Positions 9,837-19,720 of a stretch of DNA of 64,000 nucleotides are shown piece by piece. The notes beneath the pieces are model-generated. The model searched no databases and had not been told where the DNA came from. It saw only the letters and a list, made by a program, of their open reading frames with translations. The stretch covers positions 372,001-436,000 of the forward strand of contig NZ_RCVT01000003.1 in assembly GCF_016107325.1 (NCBI RefSeq), read 5' to 3'. Origin of the DNA: Sphingomonas sp. MA1305 (lineage in GTDB: Bacteria > Pseudomonadota > Alphaproteobacteria > Sphingomonadales > Sphingomonadaceae). The position numbers and the translations under genes were made by a program. Positions within the stretch are counted from its first letter, which is position 1. Each line of letters opens with the position of its first letter.

Positions 9837-11099
9837 ATGGCGAAGGTTGCACCGGAAGGGCTGATCACCGCGCTCGACATCGGGTCGTCCAAGGTATCGG
9901 CGATGATCGCGCAAAAGGGCGACGGCGGCGAGCTGATCGTGCTCGGCACCGGCCAGCGCGAGAGCCGTGGCGTCAAGCGCGGCTATATCGCCGACATGGG
10001 CGCGACCGAGGCGGCGGTGCGCGAGGCGGTGGAGCAGGCGGAGCGGATCGCCGGCATCAACATCGAGAACGTCTGGGTCGGCTTTTCCGCCGGCGGGCTG
10101 GTCAGCGACGTCGCCGAGGTCGAGTTCGAGCTGGGCGGCCACCGCGTCGAACAGCAGGACATCGACGCGCTGCTCGCCGCCGGGCGCAATTCGATCGACC
10201 CACAGGGGCGAATGGTGCTGCACGCACAACCGGCGCTCTACACGCTCGACGGGTTGACCGGTGTCAAGAAGCCGCTCGGCCTTCATGCCGACCGGCTCGG
10301 TGTCCACATCCATGTCGTCGCTGCCGACGGGTCGCCGGTGCGCAATCTCGACTTGTGCGTCCGCTCGGCGCATCTCGAGGTCAAGTCGATCATCGCCGCG
10401 CCGGTCGCGACCGGGCTGGCCTGCTTGAGCGAGGAGGAGCGCGAGCTCGGCGTCGCGTTGGTCGAGATGGGGGCGGGGATCACCAACGTCTCGCTGTTCG
10501 CGGGCGGCATGCTGGTCGGCCTGTGCTCGCTGCCGATGGGCGGGCAGGACATCACCGACGACATCGCCTCCGCCTTCGGCACGCGCCGTGCCCAGGCGGA
10601 GCGGATGAAGTGCTTCCACGGCTCGGCCAACGCTTCCCCGCGCGACAATCACGAGATGATCCCGGTGATGCCGATCGCGGCGGAGGACGACGTGCATGGC
10701 GGGATGCAGATCACCAAGGCGCAACTGATCGGCATCGTCCGCCAGCGGCTGGAGCATCAGATGGGCGAGATCCGCAAATCGCTGCAGCAGCTGAAATTCG
10801 AAGGACCGGTCGGGCGGCAGGTGGTGCTGACCGGCGGTGGCGCCGAGCTGAAGGGCATCGCCGATTACGCGCAGCAGGCGTTGGGGCGCTCGGTCCGCAT
10901 CGGCCGGCCGCGCGGCTTGACCGCGCTGCCGGAGGCGCATGGCGGTCCGGCGTTCGCGACATTGGCCGGCCTTGCCTTCTACGCCGCGACCGATCCGATC
11001 GATCTGCGTGGCGCCGCGCCGCAGCCGCAGACCGTGCACCGCCAGAAGGGGCTTGGCATGGTCCGCAAGCTCATCCAGGCGGCGCGAGCCAATTATTGA
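9837..11099 (+). CDS. ftsA: Cell division actin homolog FtsA
   Basis: FtsA is an actin-fold ATPase that tethers FtsZ to the membrane. The 420-residue protein has phosphate 1 (ITALDIGSSKVSAMIA), the SHS2-type inserted domain with the region of HAQPALYTLDG, phosphate 2 (VALVEMGAGITNVSLF), the adenosine motif LTGGGAELKGI, and a C-terminal amphipathic helix GLGMVRKLIQAARANY that fits the membrane-targeting sequence. It starts 17 bases after ftsQ, behind a run of G that can act as a Shine-Dalgarno. ftsZ follows after 113 bases. Confidence 0.95.
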   Translation: MAKVAPEGLITALDIGSSKVSAMIAQKGDGGELIVLGTGQRESRGVKRGYIADMGATEAAVREAVEQAERIAGINIENVWVGFSAGGLVSDVAEVEFELGGHRVEQQDIDALLAAGRNSIDPQGRMVLHAQPALYTLDGLTGVKKPLGLHADRLGVHIHVVAADGSPVRNLDLCVRSAHLEVKSIIAAPVATGLACLSEEERELGVALVEMGAGITNVSLFAGGMLVGLCSLPMGGQDITDDIASAFGTRRAQAERMKCFHGSANASPRDNHEMIPVMPIAAEDDVHGGMQITKAQLIGIVRQRLEHQMGEIRKSLQQLKFEGPVGRQVVLTGGGAELKGIADYAQQALGRSVRIGRPRGLTALPEAHGGPAFATLAGLAFYAATDPIDLRGAAPQPQTVHRQKGLGMVRKLIQAARANY

Positions 11100-11212
11100 A
11101 ATTGCTTGACGTTTTGCGACGGTTTTCGGTGGAACCATCCCAAGCGTTGAGGCACAAGGGTTAATCAGTGCCCCGGTCAGCGTTTACCGGTAGGGGGCGG
11201 AGAGAACAGGCC

Positions 11213-12769
11213 ATGAGCATCGAATTCATCACTCCGGAAGTCGACGAGCTGACGCCGCGTATCGCCGTGATCGGCGTCGGCGGCGCGGGCGGCAATGCGA
11301 TCGCCAACATGATGCGTGCCGACGTGCAGGGCGTCGACTTCCTCGTCGCCAACACCGATGCGCAGGCGCTGAAGTCGTCGGTGGCGCCGCATCGCATCCA
11401 GCTCGGTTCGAAGATCACGCAGGGCCTGGGCGCCGGCGCCCGGCCGGAGATCGGTCGTGCCGCGGCAGAAGAGACGATCGACGAACTCGCCAAGCGGCTG
11501 GAGGGGGCGCATATGTGCTTCATCGCCGCCGGCATGGGCGGCGGCACCGGCACCGGTGCCGCGCCGGTGATCGCCAAGGCGGCGCGCGACATGGGTATAC
11601 TGACGGTCGGTGTCGTCACCAAGCCGTTCAGCTTCGAGGGCAACCGTCGCGCCAAGGCCGCCGATGGCGGCATCGAGGAGCTGCAGAAGTACGTCGACAC
11701 GCTGATCGTCATCCCGAACCAGAACCTGTTCCTGATCGCCAATGCGAACACGACCTTCAAGGAAGCGTTCGAGATGGCGGACGAGGTGCTGCAGCAGGGT
11801 GTGCGCGGCATCACCGACCTGATGGTCATGCCCGGCCTGATCAACCTCGACTTCGCCGACGTCCGCTCGGTGATGCAGGAGATGGGCAAGGCGATGATGG
11901 GCACCGGCGAGGCGAGCGGTGACAACCGCGCGCTGGAAGCGGCGCAGAAGGCGATCGCCAACCCGCTGCTCGACGGCGTCAGCATGCAGGGCGCCAAGGG
12001 CGTCATCATCTCGATCACCGGCGGCGACGACATGCGCCTGCTCGAGGTCGACGAGGCGGCGAACCACATCCGCGACCTGGTCGATCCCGATGCCAACATC
12101 ATCTGGGGCTCGGCGTTCAATCCTGATCTCGAAGGCAAGATCCGCGTTTCGGTGGTCGCCACCGGCATCGACTCCGACGCCAAGCCCGCCGCCGTCGCCG
12201 CGCAGGCCGAGCCGACCAAGTCGTTCAGCTTCGGCATGGGCCGCAAGAGCGACGAGTCGACCTCCTTCCGTCCGAGCACGGCCGCGCCGGCCCAGTCGGC
12301 TCCGGCTCCGGCTCCGGCTCCGGCGGCCGCACCTGCCGCACCGTCGCCCAGCGTGTCGTTCGCGCCGCAGCAGCCGGCCGAGCCCGAGCCGCTCGACCTG
12401 ACGCCGGACGCGGAGGTCGTGCCGATGTCGCAGGCCGATGCGGCGGATGACGAACTGGTGCTCGGCACCGAGACGATCGTGCCGCAACCGGCACCGCGTG
12501 CCTATGGCGATGATCCCTATCCGGCGGCCCCGGCACGCGGCTCGGCCGCTCCCGCTGCGGCGCCGACCGACGACGGCAGCCGCCGCCGCTGGATCGCGCC
12601 CGGCAGCGAGGCCAGTCCCGAGGCCGCGCCGCAGCCGCGCGTCAAGCTGGGCGGGACGCTGTTCGAGCGCATGTCCAACGCCGCCCGCGGCGCACAGCGC
12701 GAGGACACGGGCGAGGACAAGGAACCGCTCGACATTCCGCGCTTCCTGCATCGTCAGAACAATCAGTAA
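11213..12769 (+). CDS. ftsZ: Tubulin-like division GTPase FtsZ
   Basis: FtsZ polymerises with GTP to form the Z ring. The protein is 518 residues: GTPase core about 1-320 with [10 protein letters not shown], the tubulin signature [14 protein letters not shown] and the T7 loop region [11 protein letters not shown]; an Ala/Pro-rich linker of about 170 residues containing repeated AP units; and the conserved C-terminal peptide [13 protein letters not shown] that binds FtsA. ATG at 11213 gives the family N-terminus [13 protein letters not shown] and has a purine-rich site (GGGGGCGGAGAG) upstream. The 113-base gap after ftsA has room for a dedicated promoter, but I cannot name a convincing -35/-10 pair. 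Confidence 0.96.
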   Translation: MSIEFITPEVDELTPRIAVIGVGGAGGNAIANMMRADVQGVDFLVANTDAQALKSSVAPHRIQLGSKITQGLGAGARPEIGRAAAEETIDELAKRLEGAHMCFIAAGMGGGTGTGAAPVIAKAARDMGILTVGVVTKPFSFEGNRRAKAADGGIEELQKYVDTLIVIPNQNLFLIANANTTFKEAFEMADEVLQQGVRGITDLMVMPGLINLDFADVRSVMQEMGKAMMGTGEASGDNRALEAAQKAIANPLLDGVSMQGAKGVIISITGGDDMRLLEVDEAANHIRDLVDPDANIIWGSAFNPDLEGKIRVSVVATGIDSDAKPAAVAAQAEPTKSFSFGMGRKSDESTSFRPSTAAPAQSAPAPAPAPAAAPAAPSPSVSFAPQQPAEPEPLDLTPDAEVVPMSQADAADDELVLGTETIVPQPAPRAYGDDPYPAAPARGSAAPAAAPTDDGSRRRWIAPGSEASPEAAPQPRVKLGGTLFERMSNAARGAQREDTGEDKEPLDIPRFLHRQNNQ

Positions 12770-12819
12770 CGGTCGATCGGGCCGCGGCGCAGGTCGCGGC
12801 CCCTCGTCCGGCTCCATCG

Positions 12820-12845
12820 GCCCCGGCGGATGACCGGGGCTTTTT
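12820..12845 (+). terminator. Rho-independent terminator of the dcw cluster
   Basis: A perfect 7-bp stem (GCCCCGG / CCGGGGC) with a 7-base loop is followed directly by TTTTT. It stands 50 bases after the ftsZ stop and closes the operon. Confidence 0.88.
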
Positions 12846-12993
12846 GTTGTCCGCGCGCCCGATCCTGCCGACACGATCCCGCGACAACGACCCTCTCACC
12901 GCCTTCGTCGCCGCGCAGTCTCGTTCTGGCGCACGGTCCTGTTGCAGGACATTGCCGGTTCAGTTCCGCTCGGCTCTAGTCAGTGGCAATCCC

Positions 12994-15081
12994 ATGCGTG
13001 TCTTTCTTCCCGCTTTCGTCGCCCTGGCGTCCGCGCCGGCCGTGCTGCCTGCGCAGCAGATGGTGCAGGCGCTGCCCGGCACCACCGATGCCGATCGGCT
13101 CGCCGAACAGATGCGCGCGCTCGCCAGCAATCCCCGCGACGTCAACGCGCTGATCGCGGCGGGCGAATTGTCGCTCGGCCTCGACGACCTGAGCGGCGCC
13201 GCCTCGCTGTTCGCGCGGGCGGAGCAGGTCGCGCCGGGCAATCCGCGGATCAAGGCGGGCGAGGGGTCGATCCTGGTCCGCTCCGAACGGCCAGGCGAGG
13301 CGCTGCGCTATTTCGCGCAGGCCGAGGCCGCCGGGCTGGACCCACGCAATTATGCCGCCGACCGCGGCCTCGCTTATGATTTGATCGGGCAGCAGGAGCG
13401 GGCCCAGCGTGATTACCGGCTGGCGTTGAAAACCGCGCCGTCGGACGAGACGTTGAAGCGCTATGCCCTGTCGCTGGGTATTTCCGGCAAGCGCGATGCG
13501 GCGCTGGAGCAATTGGATCCCTTGTTGCGCAAACAGGACCGCAGCGCCTGGCGCGTCCGCGCCTTCGTCCTCGCGATGGGTGGCGATCAGTCGGGGGCGG
13601 CGAAGATCGCATCGACGATGCTGCCGGGTGGCATGGCGCAGGGTCTGCAGCCGTTTTTCGAACGGCTGCCGACGCTGCCCGCCGCCGACCGCGCCTTTGC
13701 GGTTCATTTCGGCGAGGTGCGGACGACGCCGGAACGGATCGCCGATGCGCGGCTGGCGCCCGCCTTGCCGTATCTGGCGCCCGAGGCCGCACCGGTGGCG
13801 CTGGCGGCGGTGCAGCCTGCCGCACCGTCCTCACGCGCTGCGAGCCGCAGCGAGCGTCGCCGCCGCGGGCGGGATCGGGAACAACCCGGCCGCGTGACCC
13901 TTGCCTCCAATTCGCCGACGCCCGCCACCACCCCATCTTATGCGGAGGTGACGCGAGCCCTGACTCAGGTCCAGCCAGTGCCGGCGAGCGGCGGCTCGAT
14001 CACGCGCGCTGCGACCATGGCGCCGGTGGCGCCGGTTGCGGTGGCGGCACAGCCGACCGTTCAGCCGTTGCCGCCGACCCGGACACCGGTTCCAACTACG
14101 ACGCCTTCCGCGCCGGTCACGCGCCCGCCGGTCGAGGTCGTCACCATCGCGCCGGCGCCGCGCCCGACAACGGTCGTGGCCAGTCCGCCGCCGCCGGTGG
14201 CGCTGGCGACCGCTACGCCGAGCCAGCCGGTGGTCGCGCGGAGCATGCCGGCGCCCGGCTTCACCACCGCCGCGAGCGCCGCTCTGCCGACGGCCAGCGT
14301 GCCGACGAGCACGTCCGCACCGGCCGTCGAATACGCCTCGGCGTCGCCGCCGGTGCCTGCGCCGGTCTCCCCCGTTGCATCGCCAGTCGTGACGACGACG
14401 CCCACTCGAACCGCCTTCGTCGCTCCGGCCCCGACGCGGCGGCGCGAGCAGGCCGATTCCGTCCTGGCGCGGATCGTCGCCGGTCTGTCGATTCCCGGCA
14501 GCGAACTGGGCGTCGCCGAACCGCCACGTCCTGCTCCATTGGTCGCGGCACCGGTCGCCGCGGTGGCGTCGTCGCCCGCTGCTGTCGCCACACCGTCGCC
14601 CGAACGCGTCCTCGCCGAGGCGAAAGCCAAGGAGCAGCGCGACGCGGAGGCGGAGAAGGCGCTCGCCGCCAAGGCGGCGGCCGACAAGCGTGCCGCGGAC
14701 CGCAAGGCTGCGGCCGAGAAGAAGGCGCTCGCCGCCAAGAAGGCCGCCGAGGCGGAGAAGCTGGCCGAAGCCAAGGCCGCGGCCGAGGAAAAGAAGAAGG
14801 CGCGCGCCAATCCGTCGCGCATCTGGGTGCAGGTCGCCGGCGGCGCCAATGAGGACGATCTGCCCAAGGCCTGGGCGGCGGCGAAGGCCAAGGCGCCGAT
14901 CCTTGCCGGCAAGAGCGGTTGGAAGACGCCGCTACGCGCGACCAATCGCGTGCTGACCGGGCCGTTCAAGACCGATGCGGAGGCGCGGGCTTTCGTCAAC
15001 CAGCTGACCAAACAGGGGGTCGGTGCCTTTGCCTTCACCAGCGATGCGGGACAGGTGGTGGAGAAGCTGTCGAGCAAGTAA
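12994..15081 (+). CDS. Exported TPR/SPOR-domain envelope protein
   Basis: A 695-residue protein with a signal peptide (about residues 1-20, ending near LPAQQ). Residues about 30-200 are TPR-like helices (repeated ALA/LGLDDLSGAASLFARAEQ pattern); about 260-530 is low-complexity Pro/Thr/Val/Ala; about 540-605 is a TolA-like Ala/Lys/Glu coil; and the last ~88 residues (from NPSRIWVQVAGG) form a SPOR domain, which in characterised proteins binds denuded septal glycan. Location right after ftsZ fits a division or wall-remodelling role. ATG 12994 is the first codon giving a signal peptide; the longer open frame upstream spans the terminator. The molecular function is unknown. Confidence 0.85.
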   Translation: MRVFLPAFVALASAPAVLPAQQMVQALPGTTDADRLAEQMRALASNPRDVNALIAAGELSLGLDDLSGAASLFARAEQVAPGNPRIKAGEGSILVRSERPGEALRYFAQAEAAGLDPRNYAADRGLAYDLIGQQERAQRDYRLALKTAPSDETLKRYALSLGISGKRDAALEQLDPLLRKQDRSAWRVRAFVLAMGGDQSGAAKIASTMLPGGMAQGLQPFFERLPTLPAADRAFAVHFGEVRTTPERIADARLAPALPYLAPEAAPVALAAVQPAAPSSRAASRSERRRRGRDREQPGRVTLASNSPTPATTPSYAEVTRALTQVQPVPASGGSITRAATMAPVAPVAVAAQPTVQPLPPTRTPVPTTTPSAPVTRPPVEVVTIAPAPRPTTVVASPPPPVALATATPSQPVVARSMPAPGFTTAASAALPTASVPTSTSAPAVEYASASPPVPAPVSPVASPVVTTTPTRTAFVAPAPTRRREQADSVLARIVAGLSIPGSELGVAEPPRPAPLVAAPVAAVASSPAAVATPSPERVLAEAKAKEQRDAEAEKALAAKAAADKRAADRKAAAEKKALAAKKAAEAEKLAEAKAAAEEKKKARANPSRIWVQVAGGANEDDLPKAWAAAKAKAPILAGKSGWKTPLRATNRVLTGPFKTDAEARAFVNQLTKQGVGAFAFTSDAGQVVEKLSSK

Positions 15082-15090
15082 AGGCGGCGC

Positions 15091-16254
15091 ATGACGTTTC
15101 ATGCGCCCTGGGCCTCCGACCCCGCCGCCAGCCGCGGTCGCCTTCACCCCGAGGGGGAGGGGACGCGCGGCCCGCGCGACGATTTTCAGCGCGATCGCGA
15201 CCGGATCATCCATTCGATCAGCTTCCGCCGCCTGCGCCACAAGACGCAGGTCTTCATGGCGCCTGACGGCGATCATTTCCGCGTGCGCCTGACCCACAGT
15301 CTCGAGGTCGCGCAGATCGGCCGTACGATCGCCCGCGTGCTCGGCCTCAACGAGGATCTGACCGAGGCGCTATGCCTGGCGCACGACATCGGCCATCCGC
15401 CCTTCGGCCATGCCGGCGAGGATGCGTTGAAGGCGGCGCTCGCCGGCGCCGGCGGCTTCGACCACAACGGCCATACGCTGCGCACGCTGACCGAGATCGA
15501 GCGGCCCTATCCGACCTGGCACGGGCTCAATCTGACCTGGGAGACGCTGGAGGGGCTGGCCAAGCATAACGGCCCGGTACGCCATCCCGGTTGGGCCCTG
15601 GCCGAGGCGGATGCGCAATTTCCGCTCGACCTTGCCAGCCACGCCAGCTTGGAAGCGCAGGTGGCGGCGATCGCCGACGACATCGCTTATGACAATCACG
15701 ATATCGACGACGGCTTGCGGGCGGGGCTGCTGACGCTGGACCAGCTGCTGGCGGTGCCGATGGTCGCGGCCGGCTGGCAGGCGACGCAGGCGCGCTTTCC
15801 CGACGTGCCCGCCAAACGGTTGGCGCGCGAACTGGTGCGCAGCCAGATCGGTGTGATGGTCAACGACCTGATCGAGGAAACGCGACGCCGGATCGCCGCA
15901 TCCGGCGTGCAGACCGTCGACGAGGTCCGCGCTACCGGCCACGCGCTATGCGGCTTCTCGCCGGCAATGCGCGAGGCGGAGCGCGACCTGAAGCGCTTCA
16001 TGTATGCCAACCTCTATCACCACCCGCGCCAGCTGGAGGCGGCGGAGGCGGCGCATGGCATCGTTGCCGGCCTGTTCGCCGTCTATCAGGCCGACCCGCG
16101 GACGATGGGCGAGGAATGGGCGGAGACGGTGCCGACGGAGGAGCCGGCGCGCAGCCGCCACATCGCGGATTTCATCGCGGGGATGACCGACCGGTTCGCC
16201 ATCGCGCGGTATCGGGAGCTGATTGGCGAGGTGGCGCTGCCCGAAGGCTTTTGA
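15091..16254 (+). CDS. dgt: dGTP triphosphohydrolase-like HD protein
   Basis: Deoxyguanosinetriphosphate triphosphohydrolase family: hydrolyses dNTPs to nucleoside and triphosphate. The 387-residue product has the HD-domain metal ligands in [26 protein letters not shown] and [13 protein letters not shown], in the order expected for the short alphaproteobacterial Dgt class. The N-terminal [22 protein letters not shown] segment is also typical. It begins ten bases after the SPOR gene, probably cotranscribed. Exact nucleotide specificity cannot be told from sequence. Confidence 0.9.
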   Translation: MTFHAPWASDPAASRGRLHPEGEGTRGPRDDFQRDRDRIIHSISFRRLRHKTQVFMAPDGDHFRVRLTHSLEVAQIGRTIARVLGLNEDLTEALCLAHDIGHPPFGHAGEDALKAALAGAGGFDHNGHTLRTLTEIERPYPTWHGLNLTWETLEGLAKHNGPVRHPGWALAEADAQFPLDLASHASLEAQVAAIADDIAYDNHDIDDGLRAGLLTLDQLLAVPMVAAGWQATQARFPDVPAKRLARELVRSQIGVMVNDLIEETRRRIAASGVQTVDEVRATGHALCGFSPAMREAERDLKRFMYANLYHHPRQLEAAEAAHGIVAGLFAVYQADPRTMGEEWAETVPTEEPARSRHIADFIAGMTDRFAIARYRELIGEVALPEGF

Positions 16255-16339
16255 ACCGGCGGGATCGTGCCGAACGCCGCTGATATGGCGGGTCCGCTCC
16301 GGAAGCCGTCGGGTGTTTCTGTTGCATATGATATGAGAA

Positions 16340-16364
16340 GGGCCGCCCGTGATGCGGACGGCCC
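16340..16364 (-). terminator. Hairpin between convergent dgt and 16392 gene
   Basis: A 10-bp stem with one mismatch (GGGCCGCCCG / CGGACGGCCC) and 5-base loop lies between converging genes. In minus orientation it is followed by TTCTCAT, a weak U tract; on the plus side there is none. It most likely terminates the minus-strand gene. Confidence 0.55.
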
Positions 16365-16391
16365 TGACGCATGCCGGTTCGGCGTTGCGGC

Positions 16392-16697
16392 TTAGCGCGC
16401 GGCGGTCTGGATACCCGTCGCTTCGCGGGCAGCGCCCACCGCCTGAGCGGCGCGGAACGAAACCGGATAGCCACCGGCAAAGCCGCTGACCCGGTCGCCG
16501 CGGACGACGAGTCGGAAGGGCGTGCCCGACGGATAGCGGCGGCCAGAGATCACCTGGTGATCGCCGCTGACCTGGCTCGAGTAGATGTACGTATAGCCTT
16601 CGTGCGTGAAGCTCTGACGCGGTGCGCGGGCTTCGACGGTGGCGGTGGCAGTGACGGCAACCGTGACGGCGGCCAGGATCGAAATGGTCTTGCGCAT
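16392..16697 (-). CDS. Small secreted protein of unknown function
   Basis: A 101-residue product with a clear signal peptide (MRKTISILAAVTVAVTATATVEA) and a mature part of about 78 residues rich in Gly, Arg and Tyr (FTHEGYTYIYSSQVSGDHQV). The regular spacing of Tyr/Gly pairs suggests a small beta-rich periplasmic protein. It is the only minus-strand gene between dgt and the DUF1800 gene, so it is transcribed alone. Function not recognised. Confidence 0.72.
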   Translation of the reverse strand: MRKTISILAAVTVAVTATATVEARAPRQSFTHEGYTYIYSSQVSGDHQVISGRRYPSGTPFRLVVRGDRVSGFAGGYPVSFRAAQAVGAAREATGIQTAAR

Positions 16698-16906
16698 GAT
16701 CGTCTCCCGCTTGGATGCGAGCCGGATCAGGTCCTTCCCCTACTTTCGTCCGGAGCGGATATTGCGGTGCAGCACAGCACGCAACTGCAACTCCCATCGT
16801 CCTGCATGCAGATCGCGCAATCGTATGTTCAGGTCGACAATGGTATAGATCTGCGACAAGTGCCGCGTAGCAGAGACGAATCTTCCGGGAGTGGAGGAGC
16901 GTTTTG

Positions 16907-18415
16907 ATGTCCGATGCAGCGATCGCGTTGAACCGGTTCGGGCTGGGTGCTCGGGCGCAGGATGAGCCGCCGGCCGATCCGCGACGCTGGCTGACCGAGC
17001 AGATCGAGCGATACCAGCCGCGTCCGCCGGCGCTGGCGTCGGTGCCGACGAGCGCCGCCGTGTCGGTTGATATCCAGGACTATCGGGCCGAACAGCGCGC
17101 GATGCGGATGGTGCAGGGGCCGGCGGTGAAACCGGCCGCCACGCCCGCCGCTGCCGCTGCCATGGCCGCACCGGCCGTGCCGGCGGCGATGACGACGCCG
17201 GCAGCCACCATGCCGGGGGCGACGGCGATCAAACCGGCGATGCAGGAGGCGCGGCAGGCGGCGCGGCGGCTCGCCCGTGACGATTATTCGACGCTGATCG
17301 CGGCGCGGGCGGCGGCGGCGGTGACGAGCGACACGCCGTTCGCCGAACGGTTGGTGCATTTCTGGTCCAACCATTTCGCGGTGTCGGCCGACAAGCTGGA
17401 ACTGCTCGGCCTGTCGGGCACGCTGGAGATGGAGGCGATCCGCCCGCATCTGATCGGGCGCTTCTCCGACATGCTGTTCGCGGTGGAGCGGCATCCGGCG
17501 ATGCTGCTCTATCTCGACCAGTCGGTGTCGGTCGGGCCAGACAGTCCGCTCGGCGCGCGCATCGCGGCGCGGGGTAATCGCAAGGTCGGCCTCAACGAGA
17601 ATCTCGCCCGCGAGATCATGGAGCTGCACACATTGGGCGTGCGCACCGGCTATACCCAGGCCGACGTCACCGAATTCGCGCGGGCGATGACCGGCTGGAC
17701 GGTGGGCGGCATCGGCGGGGGTGCCGGCGGGCGTTTCTCCGACGGCTGGACGCCCGGCAGCTTCGTCTTCGTCGATCGGGTCCATCAGCCCGGCACCCGC
17801 ACCATCCTCGGGAAGATTTATCCCGAGGGCGGGCAGGAACAGGCACAGGCGGTGCTGATGGATCTCGCGGTCCATCCCGCCACCGCGCGCCATATCGCCA
17901 CCAAGCTGACCCGGCATTTCGCCGGCGACGTGCCGCCGCCGGCGATGGTCGCGCGGCTGGAGGCCGCCTTCCTGCGGTCGGGCGGCGATTTGCCGACCGT
18001 CTACCGCGCGATCATCGCGTCGCCGGAAGCCTGGGCGCCGGCGCCGGCCAAGTTCAAGACGCCATGGGAATGGTCGGTCTCGGTCGGCCGGGCCTTGGGG
18101 CCCGCCGCGCTGCCGCCGCCCTCGGTCGAGGGATTGATGAACCAGCTCGGCCAGCCCGTCTGGAAGCCGGGCCAGCCGATCGGCTATGACGACACCGCGC
18201 CGAGCTGGGCCGGGCCGGACGCGGTGATGCGCCGGGTCGAGGCGGCGCAGCGCTTCGCCGCCCGCGTGCCGGCCGCCGTCGACGCGCGCGCGCTGGCGGC
18301 GCAACTGTTCCCCGCGGCGCTGTCTCCGGCGACCGCCCAGGCGCTGCAACGCGCCGAGAGCCCGGCACAGGCGCTCGCCCTGCTGCTCGTCTCGCCCGAA
18401 ATGATGCGGAGGTGA
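16907..18415 (+). CDS. DUF1800 family protein
   Basis: A 502-residue member of the DUF1800 family (RLGLGAR-type N-terminus, here ALNRFGLGARAQDEPPADPRRWL, then HFWSNHFAVS, NLAREIMELHTLGV and TEFARAMTGWTV). These proteins are nearly always encoded next to a DUF1501 partner, as here, and their biochemical role is not established. No obvious signal peptide. GGAGG nine bases before ATG 16907 sets the start. Residues about 75-115 hold an Ala/Pro/Met-rich insert. The last bases overlap the next gene's ribosome site. Confidence 0.88.
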   Translation: MSDAAIALNRFGLGARAQDEPPADPRRWLTEQIERYQPRPPALASVPTSAAVSVDIQDYRAEQRAMRMVQGPAVKPAATPAAAAAMAAPAVPAAMTTPAATMPGATAIKPAMQEARQAARRLARDDYSTLIAARAAAAVTSDTPFAERLVHFWSNHFAVSADKLELLGLSGTLEMEAIRPHLIGRFSDMLFAVERHPAMLLYLDQSVSVGPDSPLGARIAARGNRKVGLNENLAREIMELHTLGVRTGYTQADVTEFARAMTGWTVGGIGGGAGGRFSDGWTPGSFVFVDRVHQPGTRTILGKIYPEGGQEQAQAVLMDLAVHPATARHIATKLTRHFAGDVPPPAMVARLEAAFLRSGGDLPTVYRAIIASPEAWAPAPAKFKTPWEWSVSVGRALGPAALPPPSVEGLMNQLGQPVWKPGQPIGYDDTAPSWAGPDAVMRRVEAAQRFAARVPAAVDARALAAQLFPAALSPATAQALQRAESPAQALALLLVSPEMMRR

Positions 18416-18420
18416 CCACC

Positions 18421-19563
18421 ATGGACCGTCGTACCTTCTTGCGCGGCGCCGGCACGATCGGCGTGCTCGGCGGCTTCGCGCCCCGTCTCGCCTTCGCCAA
18501 GGCGGCGACCGCCAAGCGGTTCGTCTTCATCATCCAGCGCGGCGCCGCCGACGGCATGGGCATCGTCGGACCCGTCGGCGACCCCGCCTTCGTCAGCGCG
18601 CGTGGCGATCTGGCGGCGGACGTCGCCGCCGGCACCAAGCTCGACGCGATGTTCGCGCTGCATCCGGCGCTCGCCACCACCGCCGGCCTGTACAAGCAGG
18701 GGCAGGCGCTGTTCGCCCATGCCATTGCCTCGCCCTATCGCGACCGCTCGCATTTCGACGGGCAGAACGTGCTCGAGACGGGCGGCACAAGCGCCTATCA
18801 GCTGCGGGATGGCTGGATGAACCGGCTGCTCGGCATCGTGCCGCAGGAGGACGCGCATGCGATCGCGATCGCGGCGACGGTACCGATGGCCTTGCGCGGC
18901 AAGCGCGAAGTGGCGAGCTACGCTCCGTCCGCGCTGCCCCACGCCTCGGACGACCTGCTCGCGCGGGTGACGCAGCTGTACCAGGGCGATGCGCAGCTCC
19001 ACGCGCTGTGGGACGAGGCGCTATCGACGCGCCAGTTGACCGGCGACTTGACCGACAAGGATGCGCGCAACACCGGCGCGCTGGCGGCGCGACTGCTGGT
19101 GCCGGCGAATGGCGCACGCATCGCGACGATCGAGACCGGTGGCTGGGACACGCACGCCGGCCAGCGCGGGCGGCTGACCCAGCAGCTCAAGGCGCTCGAC
19201 GCGATGGTCGGTGCGTTGAAGACGGGGCTGGGCCCGGTGTGGGACGATACATTGGTGCTGGTCGCCACCGAATTCGGCCGGACGGTGGCGGTCAACGGCA
19301 CTGGCGGCACCGACCACGGCACCGGAACCGCGGCGATGCTGCTCGGCGGCGCGGTCAAGGGCGGGCGGGTGCTCGCCGACTGGCCGGGGCTGGCGGCGGC
19401 GAACCTGTACGAGAACCGCGACCTCAAGCCGACCGCGCAACTCGACGCCTTCATCGCGGGGGCGGTGGCGGATCACTTCGCGGTCGATCCCGCCCGCGCC
19501 ATGCCGGCGCTGTTTCCGGCGAGCCAGAAGACCGCGGCGGTGGAGGGGCTGCTGCGCGTCTAA
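18421..19563 (+). CDS. DUF1501 family Tat-exported protein
   Basis: A 380-residue partner of the preceding DUF1800 gene. It begins with a twin-arginine signal (MDRRTFLRGAGTIGVLGGFA) and has the alkaline-phosphatase-like features of DUF1501, such as FIIQRGAADGMGIVGP, ETGGWDTHAGQ and EFGRTVAVNGTGGTDHGTG. ATG 18421 is preferred over GTG 18412 because GGAGG sits eight bases upstream of it and the signal then starts at MDRRTF. The tatABC genes 7 kb away could export it. Substrate unknown. Confidence 0.9.
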   Translation: MDRRTFLRGAGTIGVLGGFAPRLAFAKAATAKRFVFIIQRGAADGMGIVGPVGDPAFVSARGDLAADVAAGTKLDAMFALHPALATTAGLYKQGQALFAHAIASPYRDRSHFDGQNVLETGGTSAYQLRDGWMNRLLGIVPQEDAHAIAIAATVPMALRGKREVASYAPSALPHASDDLLARVTQLYQGDAQLHALWDEALSTRQLTGDLTDKDARNTGALAARLLVPANGARIATIETGGWDTHAGQRGRLTQQLKALDAMVGALKTGLGPVWDDTLVLVATEFGRTVAVNGTGGTDHGTGTAAMLLGGAVKGGRVLADWPGLAAANLYENRDLKPTAQLDAFIAGAVADHFAVDPARAMPALFPASQKTAAVEGLLRV

Positions 19564-19565
19564 CG

Positions 19566-19672
19566 CCTCCCCGCTCGCGGGAGGTGGAAAGGGACATCTC
19601 CAGACACTGCGTTGCGTCGAGGTCCCGCACCGTCAGCGCAGGCGCGCTTGTCCTCCCCGTGCCAGGTAGGAT
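19566..19672. repeat. Decayed copy of the GC-rich inverted repeat
   Basis: Between the DUF1501 gene and argS, the left end CCTCCCCGCTCGCGGGAGG and right end TCCTCCCCGTGCCAGGTAGGAT resemble the ends of the repeat family at 7816, 44539 and 46123 with several substitutions. The interior is not recognisable. The left hairpin may still act as a weak terminator for the DUF pair, though it has no T run. Confidence 0.5.
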
Positions 19673-19720
19673 AAGCGCGCCTTGCGACAATCCGGCCACG
19701 CCCGTACATCGCGGCGCATC

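Noticed and set aside
11131..11150. GGAAC and CGTT ahead of ftsZ
   Set aside because: The spacing is about 9 bases, not 16-17.
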